NCBI RefSeq assembly: GCF_035918395.1
Contig: NZ_CP142362.1
Span: forward strand, 4,625,501-4,689,500
Reading direction: 5' to 3'
Source: Mycolicibacterium sp. ND9-15
GTDB taxonomy: Bacteria > Actinomycetota > Actinomycetes > Mycobacteriales > Mycobacteriaceae
DNA: 64,000 bases
In this document: positions 35,705-43,626 of the stretch, in pieces
Position numbering within the stretch: the first letter of the stretch is position 1
Layout: each line of letters opens with the position of its first letter
Program-made: the position numbers and the translations under genes
The notes under the pieces: model-generated
The model's input: only the letters and a program-made list of their open reading frames with translations
What the model was told of the DNA's origin: nothing
The model's database searches: none

Positions 35705-37405
35705 TCAGTGGTGCCCGTCGGACGAGTCACCGTGTCCGTTCGGCGAGCCGCGGCGCGCCTGATGTTCGGCCAGTGCGGTGAGCGCCTTGCGTTCGCCCGC
35801 GTGCTGCGCCTCGGTGAGCGCCTCGTGCTCCTCGATCGGATCGGCGGTGAGGAAGCTGCCGGTTCCCGGCGCGCCCGCGGAGCCCAGCTTGTTCATCTTC
35901 TTGGGCAGGGCGGCACCCTGGTACTCCAACGGAATCGGATGTCCGTGCTCGTCGACCGGCCCCAACGGCTGGTGCAACTCGATGTAGGCACCGTGCGGCA
36001 GTCGCTTGATGATGCCGGTTTCGATGCCGTGTTCGAGCACCTCGCGGTCGCTGCGCTGTAGCCCGATAGCCCACCGGTATGCGATGTAGTAGACGATCGC
36101 AGGTAGCACCACCATGCCGATACGGCCGATCCACGTCGTCGCGTTCAGCGAGATGTGGAACTTGAACGCGATGATGTCGTTCATCGCACACAGCGTGAAC
36201 AGCATGTACAGCGCGATGGCCGCGGCGCCCAACGCGGTGCGCACCGGGGCGTCCCGCGGACGCTGCAGCAGGTTGTGGTGCGCGTCGTCGCCGGTGAGCT
36301 TCTTCTCGATGAACGGGTAGGCGATCAGCAGCGTGAAGACCAGCCCCATGAACAGGGCAACCCAGGTGGAGGCCGGGACGGTGTAGTTGCCCCAGTAGAG
36401 CTCCCACGGCGGGAAGATACGCGCCACACCTTCGGTCCACATCATGTAGAAGTCCGGCTGACTGCCTGCCGACACCTGAGAAGGCTTGTAAGGCCCGAGA
36501 TTCCAGACCGGGTTGATCGTCAGCAGGCCGCCCATCAGGCCCAGGATCCCGGTGGTCATCGCGAAGAAGGCGCCGGACTTCACCGCGAACACCGGCATGA
36601 CCCGCACGCCGACGACGTTGGTCTCGGTGCGGCCGGGGCCGGGGAACTGGGTGTGCTTCTGGAACCACACCAAGGCGAGGTGAAGGCCGATGAGCGCCAA
36701 CATGATCCCGGGGATCAGCAAAATGTGCAGCGCGTACATCCTGGGAATCCAGATACCGTCCTGGCTACACATGTATCCCACGCCGCCGCAGGGGAAATCG
36801 CCGCCGAACAGCGCCCAGTGCAACCAGGTGCCGATCACCGGCATACCGAGCGAGATCGACGACAGCGCGGCCCGGATCCCGATGCCCGAGAGCAGGTCGT
36901 CGGGTAGCGAGTAACCGAAGTAGCCCTCGAACATCGCCAGGATCAGCAGCAGTGCGCCGATCACCCAGTTCGCCTCGCGCGGGCGCCGGAAGGCGCCGGT
37001 GAAGAAGATGCGGGCCAGGTGGACCATGATCGATGCTGCGAAAAGCAGTGCGGCCCAATGGTGTACCTGTCGGACGAACAGCCCGCCACGGATCTCGAAG
37101 CTGATGTCGAGCGTTGACTCGTAGGCCTTCGACATCTGCACGCCGCGCAGCGGCTGATAGACGCCGTTGTAGGTGACCTCGGCCATCGACGGGTCGAAGA
37201 ACAGAGTCAGGTACACGCCGGTGATCAGCAGGACGATGAAGCTGTACAACGCGATCTCGCCCAGCAGGAACGACCAGTGGGTCGGGAACACCTTGTTCAG
37301 CTGCCGGCGCACCGCCGCCGACGGGTGGTAACGGGAATCGATGGCGTTCCCTTGCGCCGCCGCGATTTCGGCGAGGTTCGGCCGTTTCGGCAATGTCGGA
37401 CTCAT
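35705..37405 (-). CDS. qcrB: Cytochrome bc1 complex cytochrome b subunit
   Basis: 566 residues. The haem-binding histidines are visible in HHWAALLFAASIMVHLARI (first pair members) and ALHILLIPGIMLALIGLHLALV (second pair members). The quinol-oxidation region is LYWGNYTVPASTW with PDFYMMWTEG nearby. It is the target of the Q203 class in M. tuberculosis. The C-terminal about 130 residues are cytoplasmic and charged, an actinobacterial extension. The ATG overlaps the qcrA stop (ATGA). It ends the ctaE-qcrC-qcrA-qcrB operon and forms the bcc-aa3 supercomplex with the oxidase genes here. Confidence 0.96.
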   Translation of the reverse strand: MSPTLPKRPNLAEIAAAQGNAIDSRYHPSAAVRRQLNKVFPTHWSFLLGEIALYSFIVLLITGVYLTLFFDPSMAEVTYNGVYQPLRGVQMSKAYESTLDISFEIRGGLFVRQVHHWAALLFAASIMVHLARIFFTGAFRRPREANWVIGALLLILAMFEGYFGYSLPDDLLSGIGIRAALSSISLGMPVIGTWLHWALFGGDFPCGGVGYMCSQDGIWIPRMYALHILLIPGIMLALIGLHLALVWFQKHTQFPGPGRTETNVVGVRVMPVFAVKSGAFFAMTTGILGLMGGLLTINPVWNLGPYKPSQVSAGSQPDFYMMWTEGVARIFPPWELYWGNYTVPASTWVALFMGLVFTLLIAYPFIEKKLTGDDAHHNLLQRPRDAPVRTALGAAAIALYMLFTLCAMNDIIAFKFHISLNATTWIGRIGMVVLPAIVYYIAYRWAIGLQRSDREVLEHGIETGIIKRLPHGAYIELHQPLGPVDEHGHPIPLEYQGAALPKKMNKLGSAGAPGTGSFLTADPIEEHEALTEAQHAGERKALTALAEHQARRGSPNGHGDSSDGHH

Positions 37406-38616
37406 GCTGTTTTCCGTTCCCAGAAGGCCGGCCCGACGGGTTCGATGAAGTCGCCGTTGGCGACCAGATACCCGTCCTGGTCGATGGTGATGGGCAGCTG
37501 CGCCAACGCGCGCGCAGCTGGGCCGAATATGGGTTTAGCGAAGTGCAACGCGTCGAACTGCGACTGGTGGCACGGGCAGAGGATGCGATACGACTGCTGC
37601 TCGTAAAGCGAAGCGGGGCAACCCAGGTGAGAGCAGACCTTGGTGTAGGCGAACAGGTCGCCGAAGTTGAAGCTCTCCTGGCCCTTGCGCTTGACCATCC
37701 GGGGCATGTCCTGCGACTTGATTCTGATCAACATGACGGGATTGCGCACGCCCATGGCGATCTCGGCGAGGCGGTGGTGCGACTCGACCGTGGTGCCGTC
37801 GCCGTCGGACTCGCGCCACGGGAACACCGTCTCCATGCCGCCCGCGTCGATGTCCTCGGGTCGCATCTTGACGAAGGTGCCGCTGCCGGTGGAGCGGGCG
37901 AGGAAGATGGTCTCGCCCTCGAACCGTGGGGTCCACCCGGACGTCCACAGCACGGCCTTCTTGCCTTCGGCGGTCTGCACCACCGGCTTCCACGGGTTCT
38001 TGATCAGGCCACCCGCAAACGCGACCAAGGTGCCGAGGCCGAACGCGCCGAGGCCGATGCCCAACGAGAGGCCGACGAGCTTGCGGCGCTTGATCGTCGA
38101 GCCCTCCAGTGCGTCGGTCAGGTTCGCCACGACCGTCTTGCGGTGAATCTCGGGGGAGGCGCCGTCATGGCGCTCCTGGATCGAGATCTCCTCGGGGATG
38201 AACTTCTTCTGGTACAGCACCGCGCCGATGCCGATCGCGAGGATCGACAGCCCGAAGGTCAACCCGTACAGGGGGGTGGTCAGGCTGAACAGAAACTCGC
38301 CCTCGGAGCCCTGCGGCTTGAACTCCCACGGCCAGAACAGGAACACCAGCAACAGCGCCAGACCCGAGAATCCGCCCAGCAGAAGCCAGTACGACACCAC
38401 GCGACCGGCCCGCTTCTCGGCCTTGGTGCCGGCGACCGGCCACCGGCTTTCCTTGTAGGCGATCTCGACGCCGTCGAGCTTGCCGCCGAGTTCGAGCAAC
38501 TCCTCACGCGACATCGCGGCCAGTTCGGCGTCGGTGGGCTGACCCGGCACCCCGGTCTGGCCGGGTGTGTCGGTGCCCTTGGGGGCGTTCTTCGGGCGGT
38601 TGTCCGGTTCGCTCAT
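37402..38616 (-). CDS. qcrA: Cytochrome bc1 complex Rieske iron-sulphur subunit
   Basis: 404 residues. Three N-terminal membrane helices (for example VVSYWLLLGGFSGLALLLVFLFW and TPLYGLTFGLSILAIGIGAVLY), the actinobacterial form, and a C-terminal Rieske domain with CSHLGCPA and CPCHQSQFD (two Cys and two His bind the 2Fe-2S cluster, plus the structural Cys pair). It passes electrons from quinol to the cytochrome cc subunit. The ATG overlaps the qcrC stop and its own stop overlaps qcrB, so the three are translationally coupled. Confidence 0.96.
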   Translation of the reverse strand: MSEPDNRPKNAPKGTDTPGQTGVPGQPTDAELAAMSREELLELGGKLDGVEIAYKESRWPVAGTKAEKRAGRVVSYWLLLGGFSGLALLLVFLFWPWEFKPQGSEGEFLFSLTTPLYGLTFGLSILAIGIGAVLYQKKFIPEEISIQERHDGASPEIHRKTVVANLTDALEGSTIKRRKLVGLSLGIGLGAFGLGTLVAFAGGLIKNPWKPVVQTAEGKKAVLWTSGWTPRFEGETIFLARSTGSGTFVKMRPEDIDAGGMETVFPWRESDGDGTTVESHHRLAEIAMGVRNPVMLIRIKSQDMPRMVKRKGQESFNFGDLFAYTKVCSHLGCPASLYEQQSYRILCPCHQSQFDALHFAKPIFGPAARALAQLPITIDQDGYLVANGDFIEPVGPAFWERKTA

Positions 38617-39419
38617 GATCGCGCTCCGATCCAGAGGGCCGCGGCGATGACGGCCACCATGCCGATGATCCAGGCCGCCATGCCCTCGGGCGCCGGGCCG
38701 AACCCGCCGAGGCCATAACCGCCGTAGCTGGGGCTCTCCGCCGACTCGCGGACGTAGGCGACGATGTCGCGCTTCTCATCCGGCGACAGTTGCCGGTCGG
38801 AGAACTTCGGCATGTTCTGCGGCCCGGTGAGCATCGCGGTGTAGATCTGCGCGGGCGTGGCGTCGCCGAGGTCGGGTGCGTACTTGCCCGACGACAGGGC
38901 GCCACCCTTGCCGGTGAAGTTGTGGCACGATGCGCAATTCAACCGGAACAGGTCCCCGCCGCGGGCGACGTTGTCACCCAGCAGCGACTCCTGCGCGACG
39001 CGTCCGTTGTCGTCACGCGGGACGACCGGACCGCCGCCGTTGGCCTGTACGTACGCGCCGAGCGCGTCGGTTTGCGCCTCGTCGAACACCGGCGCCTTTC
39101 TGGGCGCCTGGGCCTCGCCGCGCATCGCGGGCATCCGGCCGGTCGACACCTGGAAGTAGACGGCCGCCTCGCCGACGCCGACGAGGCTCGGTCCGCGGTC
39201 GGCGACACCCTCCAGGTTGACTCCGTGGCAGCTCACGCACGAGGTGTCGAACAACTGCTTACCCGTGCGCAACAGCGCCGACTGCGATTCGTCGGCGACC
39301 GCAACCTGCGGTGTGGGCGTCAGCGTGGCGGCCAGGCCACCGGCGACGCCTAGTCCGAGCAGCAGCAGCACAGCACCTGACAGGCGCCGGCGTAGCCGAC
39401 GGCGCGACTTGTCGGTCAT
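38613..39419 (-). CDS. qcrC: Cytochrome bc1 complex di-haem cytochrome c subunit
   Basis: 268 residues. A basic N-terminus and one membrane helix (LSGAVLLLLGLGVAGGLAATL) precede two class I cytochrome c domains with haem sites CVSCH and CASCH; a C-terminal helix (MAAWIIGMVAVIAAALWIGA) anchors it. This di-haem subunit replaces free cytochrome c in actinobacteria. The ATG at 39419 has GAAGGGG five bases upstream. The frame stays open upstream to an ATG at 39608, through the tandem repeat, which would add 63 residues of SVDRLADE repeats; the ribosome site and homology argue against that start. Confidence 0.94.
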   Translation of the reverse strand: MTDKSRRRLRRRLSGAVLLLLGLGVAGGLAATLTPTPQVAVADESQSALLRTGKQLFDTSCVSCHGVNLEGVADRGPSLVGVGEAAVYFQVSTGRMPAMRGEAQAPRKAPVFDEAQTDALGAYVQANGGGPVVPRDDNGRVAQESLLGDNVARGGDLFRLNCASCHNFTGKGGALSSGKYAPDLGDATPAQIYTAMLTGPQNMPKFSDRQLSPDEKRDIVAYVRESAESPSYGGYGLGGFGPAPEGMAAWIIGMVAVIAAALWIGARS

Positions 39420-39450
39420 CGAACCCCTTCTCATCGGACGACCGGAAAGC

Positions 39451-39629
39451 CGGTCAACGGACTCATCGGCGAGCCGATCGACGGACACATCGGCGAGCCG
39501 GTCAACGGACTCATCGGCGAGCCGATCAACGGACTCATCGGCGAGCCGATCAACGGACTCATCGGCGAGCCGATCGACGGACACATCGGCGAGCCGATCG
39601 ACGGACACATCGGCGAGCCGATCAACGGA
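39451..39629. repeat. 24-bp tandem array between ctaE and qcrC
   Basis: Seven full copies of a 24-bp unit (39451 onward every 24 bases) and a partial eighth (39619-39629), of two alternating types (ACGGACTCAT and ACGGACACAT). On the minus strand the ctaE stop (TGA, 39624-39622) is inside the last copy, so the unit appears to derive from the end of ctaE. At 24 bp the array stays open in the qcrC frame, encoding SVDRLADE repeats. Confidence 0.95.
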
Positions 39630-40233
39630 CGAAGTAAATGGTGGCGAACAATGCGATCCACACGATGTCGACGAAGTGCCAGTAGTACGACACCACGATC
39701 GCTGCGGTGGCCTGTGCCGGGGTGAACTTGCTCATCCGGGTCCGGGCCAACAGGAGCACGAAGGCGACCAGACCGCCGATCACGTGCAGGCCGTGGAAGC
39801 CGGTCGCCAGGTAGAACACCGACCCGTAGGCGCTGCTGGAGATGGTGGTGCCGTGTTGAACCAGGTGGAAATACTCGTAGCCCTGGCCGAGCACGAAGAA
39901 CAGCCCCATCAGGAACGTGATCACGTACCAGCGGCGCAGCCCGAACACGTCGCCGCGCTCGGCCGCGAACACGCCCATCTGGCAGGTGAACGACGACGCG
40001 ATCAGCACCAGGGTGACCGGCACGGCCTGCACCAGGTTCAGCTCCGTTGGCGGCGGCGGCCACTCTCCTGCCGCTTGCGAACGCGCGGTGAAGTACATCG
40101 CGAACAGGCCAGCAAAGAACATCAGCTCGCTGGACAGCCAGACGATGGTGCCGACACTGACCATGTTCGGCCGGTTCAGCGAATGTACTCGCGACGTGAT
40201 TGCGGTTCCCGATGCCCCTACAGCGCTCGTCAC
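39622..40233 (-). CDS. ctaE: Cytochrome c oxidase subunit III
   Basis: 203 residues with five membrane helices. The family motifs are SSELMFFAGLFAMYFTARS, LFFVLGQGYEYFHL, ATGFHGLHVIGG and YYWHFVDIVWIALFATIYFVR. It is the first gene of the ctaE-qcrC-qcrA-qcrB operon and a core subunit of the aa3 oxidase. GTG at 40233; a CATACT hexamer ending seven bases upstream may be a -10, making the mRNA leaderless. It is divergent from trpD (67-base gap). Its last codons and stop sit in the first minus-strand copy of a 24-bp array that separates it from qcrC. Confidence 0.94.
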   Translation of the reverse strand: MTSAVGASGTAITSRVHSLNRPNMVSVGTIVWLSSELMFFAGLFAMYFTARSQAAGEWPPPPTELNLVQAVPVTLVLIASSFTCQMGVFAAERGDVFGLRRWYVITFLMGLFFVLGQGYEYFHLVQHGTTISSSAYGSVFYLATGFHGLHVIGGLVAFVLLLARTRMSKFTPAQATAAIVVSYYWHFVDIVWIALFATIYFVR

Positions 40234-40300
40234 AGGAGCAAGTATGACGCTTTGTAGTTGTCAATCTCCACCCGGGTCGACGTTTCGTCATAATCGCGGG

Positions 40301-41368
40301 GTGCCTTCTGCCGAAAAATCCGATTCTTTCGCCTGGCCCCGGATCCTGGGCCGGCTGACGACCGGCCGGTCTCTCGAGACGGGCCAGGCGGCGTGGGCGA
40401 TGGACCAGATCATGACCGGCACAGCCACTCCTGCCCAGATCGCCGGATTCGCCGTGTCGATGACCATGAAGCGCCCGACATCGGCGGAGGTCACCGAGCT
40501 GGCCGACACCATGCTCAAACACGCGCGGCGGGTTCCCACGGACGTGATCGGCACCGCGACCGTCGACGTGGTGGGCACCGGGGGTGACGGCGCCAACACC
40601 CAGAACCTGTCGACGATGGCGGCCATCGTGGTCGCCGCCGCCGGGGTGCCGGTGATCAAGCACGGCAATCGCGCAGCGTCCTCGCTGTCCGGCGGCGCCG
40701 ACACCCTCGAGGCGCTCGGAGTGCGCATCGACCTCGGCCCCGACGAAGTCGCGCGCAGCGTAGCCGAGGTCGGCATCGGGTTCGCGTTCGCACCGCATTT
40801 CCATCCCTCATACCGGCACGCCGGCGTGGTGCGTCGCGAGATCGGGGTGCCGACGGTGTTCAATCTGCTCGGTCCGCTCACCAATCCGGCGTCACCGCGG
40901 GCCGGGCTGATCGGGTGCGCATGGGCCGACTTGGCCGAGGTGATGGCCGGAGTGTTCGCGACGCGTGCGTCCAGTGCGCTGGTGGTGCATGGCGACGACG
41001 GTCTCGACGAACTGACCACGACGACGACCAGCACGATCTGGCGGGTGCAGGCCGGCACGGTCGAGCGGCTGAAATTCGACCCCGCCGCGTTCGGCTTCGG
41101 TCGCGCCGAGATCTCCGAACTGATCGGAGGCGACGCGGAGGCCAACGCCGCATCGGTGCGCGCGGTGCTGGGCGGTGCGCACGGCGCGGTGCGCGATGCG
41201 GTAATCCTCAATGCCGCCGGGGCGTTGGTGGCGCACGCGGGGCTAGCCAGCGACGCCAAATGGGTGCCCGCCTGGGAGACGGGGCTCGCCAAAGCGGTGG
41301 AGGCCATCGACTCCGGGGCGGCCGAACAACTCCTCGCGCGTTGGGTGCGGTTCACTCAAAAAGCCTGA
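40301..41368 (+). CDS. trpD: Anthranilate phosphoribosyltransferase
   Basis: 355 residues, second step of tryptophan synthesis. The PRPP-binding GTGGDGANTQNLST at about residues 90-103, KHGNRAASSLSGGADTLEALG and the helix FAPHFHPSYRHAG with VFNLLGPLTNP are diagnostic. The GTG at 40301 is chosen; CATAAT (40289-40294) ends six bases before it. The open frame continues upstream over ctaE and is discarded. Other trp genes are not here. Its last 126 bases overlap the 3' end of the convergent nuclease gene. Confidence 0.95.
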   Translation: MPSAEKSDSFAWPRILGRLTTGRSLETGQAAWAMDQIMTGTATPAQIAGFAVSMTMKRPTSAEVTELADTMLKHARRVPTDVIGTATVDVVGTGGDGANTQNLSTMAAIVVAAAGVPVIKHGNRAASSLSGGADTLEALGVRIDLGPDEVARSVAEVGIGFAFAPHFHPSYRHAGVVRREIGVPTVFNLLGPLTNPASPRAGLIGCAWADLAEVMAGVFATRASSALVVHGDDGLDELTTTTTSTIWRVQAGTVERLKFDPAAFGFGRAEISELIGGDAEANAASVRAVLGGAHGAVRDAVILNAAGALVAHAGLASDAKWVPAWETGLAKAVEAIDSGAAEQLLARWVRFTQKA

Positions 41369-43135
41369 GAGGCTTGTCCGCCCGGTTTGTTCCTCGGCGT
41401 CCCTGGTCATCCTGGCGATCTGCTCGGCGGCGAGCCGTGCCGACCGCGCCGACGCCGCCCACGACGCCCACCGGCCTGCCGCGTGCACCGGCGAGCAGTA
41501 GCCGCTCGTCGCGCGCACGATGCGCACCCCCGGCTGATGCAGCCAGCGCGCGATCAACGCCGTCTCCTCGACAAGGGCGCCGCCCAGTGGGGCCGCGGAC
41601 GGCAGAATCGCCTGGGCGCCTGCGTAAATCGCGTCGACGACTGGCATCGGCGGTACACCGCGGGGGGCGTTGCCGGCGGCCGCCAGCTGGCCGTTGCGGA
41701 TCACCGCGAGCTGCCACCCGCCGGCGCCGTCGGGACGTGCCGCTACCAGCTCCGCAACGGCGGCCAGCGCCCGCAGTCGCTGGCCCCGCCACAGCACGTC
41801 GATCGCGGTGGCGGTGTGGTCGCGCAGGCGCGCGGCGGTCTCGTAGCGGCCACGGTCGGCGAGGTCGGTGATGTGGGCCAGCGCCGCTTCCAGAGCCCGG
41901 CCGTCGGCCCCGTCCATCACGTCGGCCGCGTGCGCGACCGCCTCGGCGTAGGCGGCGGCGCCCACGTCACGGGGGGCCGGACAGGGCGCCAACTCGCGTT
42001 CCGGGCAGGCCGGACCATGCACCGCGGCGCGCGCCAGCTTCTTGGTGCACGTCCGCACGCCGGTGTAGCGAGCCAGCAGCGCCGCGGTGTCGACGGCATC
42101 GGCACGCGCCCGGAACGGCCCGATCACCGGGTTGTGCTTCGGGCTACGGATGACGGAGAAGCGGGGGAACGCCTCGTCTGTCAACGTGACCCACCACCAG
42201 CGATGCGGGAACTTCGACCGCCGGTTGTAAGGCGGCGAATGAGCCGCCAGCAGCCGTAGTTCGCGCACGCCGGCCTCGAGGTCGTGAGCGCACTCGACGT
42301 GGTCGACCGCGGTGGCGAGGGAGGTCATCTCCTTGATGCGGGTGCGAGAGTCCGAGCCGTTGAAGTACTGCCCGACGCGACGGCGGAGGTTGACGGCGGT
42401 GCCGACATAGAGCACCTCGCCGGCGGGGCCGCGGAACAGGTAGACCCCCGGTCGGCTCGGCAGCGGCGTGGCTAGGTGACGGTTGCGCCGTTGGGCCGGG
42501 GTGACATCGGGCAGGTATGACCGCAACTCGGTGTAAGTGTGTACACCCTGGTTGCCCACCCGCTCGATCAGGCCGTGCAGCACGTCGACGGTGGCGCGGG
42601 CGTCGTCGAGTGCGCGGTGCGTCGGGGTGGTGCTCGCCCCGAACAGCCGGGCCAGCGCGGAGAGCCGTACGCTGGGCGCTTCGTCGCGGGTGAGCACCCG
42701 GCGGGCGAGTTTGACCGTGCACAACACCGGCGGTCGCGGCCAGGTGATCTGACAACGTTCGGCGGCGGCGCGCAGGAAACCGACATCGAATCCGGCGTTG
42801 TGGGCGACCAGCACCGCCCCGCGGGAGAACTCCAAGAAAGACGGGAGCACAGACTCGATCCTCGGTGCGTCGCACACCATCGCGGTGGTGATCCCGGTCA
42901 GCGCCACGATCTGCGGCGGGATGCTGCGACCCGGATCCACCAGGGTGGCCAGCTCGCCGAGCACGACGCCGCCGCGCACTTTGACCGCGCCGATCTCGGT
43001 GATCGCGTCGGGGTTGTCGCCGCCGGCGCGCCCGCCGGTGGTTTCCAGGTCGACGACGACGAAGGTGGTGTCGCGCAGCGTGACATCCATGGCCAAAGCC
43101 AGTTGGTCTCCGTCAGCGACGCTGAGCTGGCTCAT
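41243..43135 (-). CDS. DnaQ-like exonuclease / GIY-YIG nuclease fusion (Rv2191-like)
   Basis: 630 residues. Residues about 15-190 form a DEDDh 3'-5' exonuclease: VVVDLETTGG, the middle VAHNAGFDVGFL and HRALDDARATV. Residues about 230-310 form a UvrC-type GIY-YIG nuclease: GVYLFRGPAGEVLYVGTAVNLRRRVGQYF. Then comes a cysteine cluster (CTKKLARAAVHGPACPERELAPCPAP) and a helical C-terminus; the UvrC RNase H-like half is absent. A DNA-repair role is inferred. The ATG at 43135 is supported by TACCGT (43147-43142) ending six bases upstream; the longer frame to 43480 covers a divergent gene. The C-terminal about 41 codons overlap trpD antiparallel. Confidence 0.88.
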   Translation of the reverse strand: MSQLSVADGDQLALAMDVTLRDTTFVVVDLETTGGRAGGDNPDAITEIGAVKVRGGVVLGELATLVDPGRSIPPQIVALTGITTAMVCDAPRIESVLPSFLEFSRGAVLVAHNAGFDVGFLRAAAERCQITWPRPPVLCTVKLARRVLTRDEAPSVRLSALARLFGASTTPTHRALDDARATVDVLHGLIERVGNQGVHTYTELRSYLPDVTPAQRRNRHLATPLPSRPGVYLFRGPAGEVLYVGTAVNLRRRVGQYFNGSDSRTRIKEMTSLATAVDHVECAHDLEAGVRELRLLAAHSPPYNRRSKFPHRWWWVTLTDEAFPRFSVIRSPKHNPVIGPFRARADAVDTAALLARYTGVRTCTKKLARAAVHGPACPERELAPCPAPRDVGAAAYAEAVAHAADVMDGADGRALEAALAHITDLADRGRYETAARLRDHTATAIDVLWRGQRLRALAAVAELVAARPDGAGGWQLAVIRNGQLAAAGNAPRGVPPMPVVDAIYAGAQAILPSAAPLGGALVEETALIARWLHQPGVRIVRATSGYCSPVHAAGRWASWAASARSARLAAEQIARMTRDAEEQTGRTSLSGFLSEPHPTREELFGRPGVDGLHRFGEPRLPGGHPFGVAG

Positions 43136-43270
43136 GGGCTGACGGTAGAAAACCGCACCGACACCTCGGGTTTGCCACGCGGTCACGGTGTCCAGTGATG
43201 TCCCTGCTGCCGGTGAGTTGTCGGTACCCCCGGATAGCGTGCGGACAGCACCGACCGAGAGGAGCCATTC

Positions 43271-43474
43271 GTGGGCACGGTGAAGATCGACTGCGACGAT
43301 TGCGCGGTACGCGGACCAGGCTGTCAGGACTGCGTCGTGAGCGTTCTGCTGGGAGTTCCCGACACGCTGTTGGACGACGAACGCCGGGCGTTGGAGGTTC
43401 TCGCCGATGTGGGTCTGGCGCCGCGCCTGCGGCTGGTGCCCGTCCGCCGGGACGGCGGTTCGGGTGTCGCCTGA
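43271..43474 (+). CDS. Small cysteine-rich conserved protein
   Basis: 67 residues: GTVKIDCDDCAVRGPGCQDCVVSVLLG, then a helix-like LDDERRALEVLADVGLAPRLRLVPV. Four cysteines are arranged C-x2-C-x6-C-x2-C, a pattern for a zinc or iron-sulphur site. GTG at 43271 has GAGAGGAG about five bases upstream, and TAGCGT (43235-43240) is a candidate -10. It precedes ripC and is divergent from the nuclease gene. I recall similar small ORFs in this place in other actinobacteria, but not a family name. Metal binding is inference. Confidence 0.75.
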   Translation: MGTVKIDCDDCAVRGPGCQDCVVSVLLGVPDTLLDDERRALEVLADVGLAPRLRLVPVRRDGGSGVA

Positions 43475-43537
43475 CGACACGCGGCGTAGCTGGCGGCGCG
43501 ACGAATTATGAGCTGCCTGTTAAATTTGCGTCTTCTG

Positions 43538-43567
43538 TTGGACAACGCCGATGCCGTTTCGTAACCT
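43538..43567 (+). promoter_or_regulatory. Likely ripC promoter
   Basis: TTGGAC (43538-43543), an 18-base spacer and TAACCT (43562-43567) form a good sigma-70-type promoter. Initiation near 43574 would give a leader of about 50 bases before the TTG of ripC. The remaining gap between 43475 and 43626 holds nothing else recognisable. Confidence 0.55.
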
Positions 43568-43626
43568 GTCTGAGACCTAAGGGCAGTTCGACACGGCTTC
43601 GTTCCGGATGTTGAAGGACGCAAATC

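Noticed and set aside
38613..39608. Longer form of qcrC starting at 39608
   Set aside because: As the main annotation it is rejected: a good ribosome site precedes the ATG at 39419 and the extension is only tandem repeat. It is kept as a finding because the frame is open.
39217..40257. A plus-strand ORF with many STDSSASRSTD repeats
   Set aside because: It is the reverse reading of the 24-bp array flanked by qcrC and ctaE antisense; both flanking parts are clear genes on the other strand.
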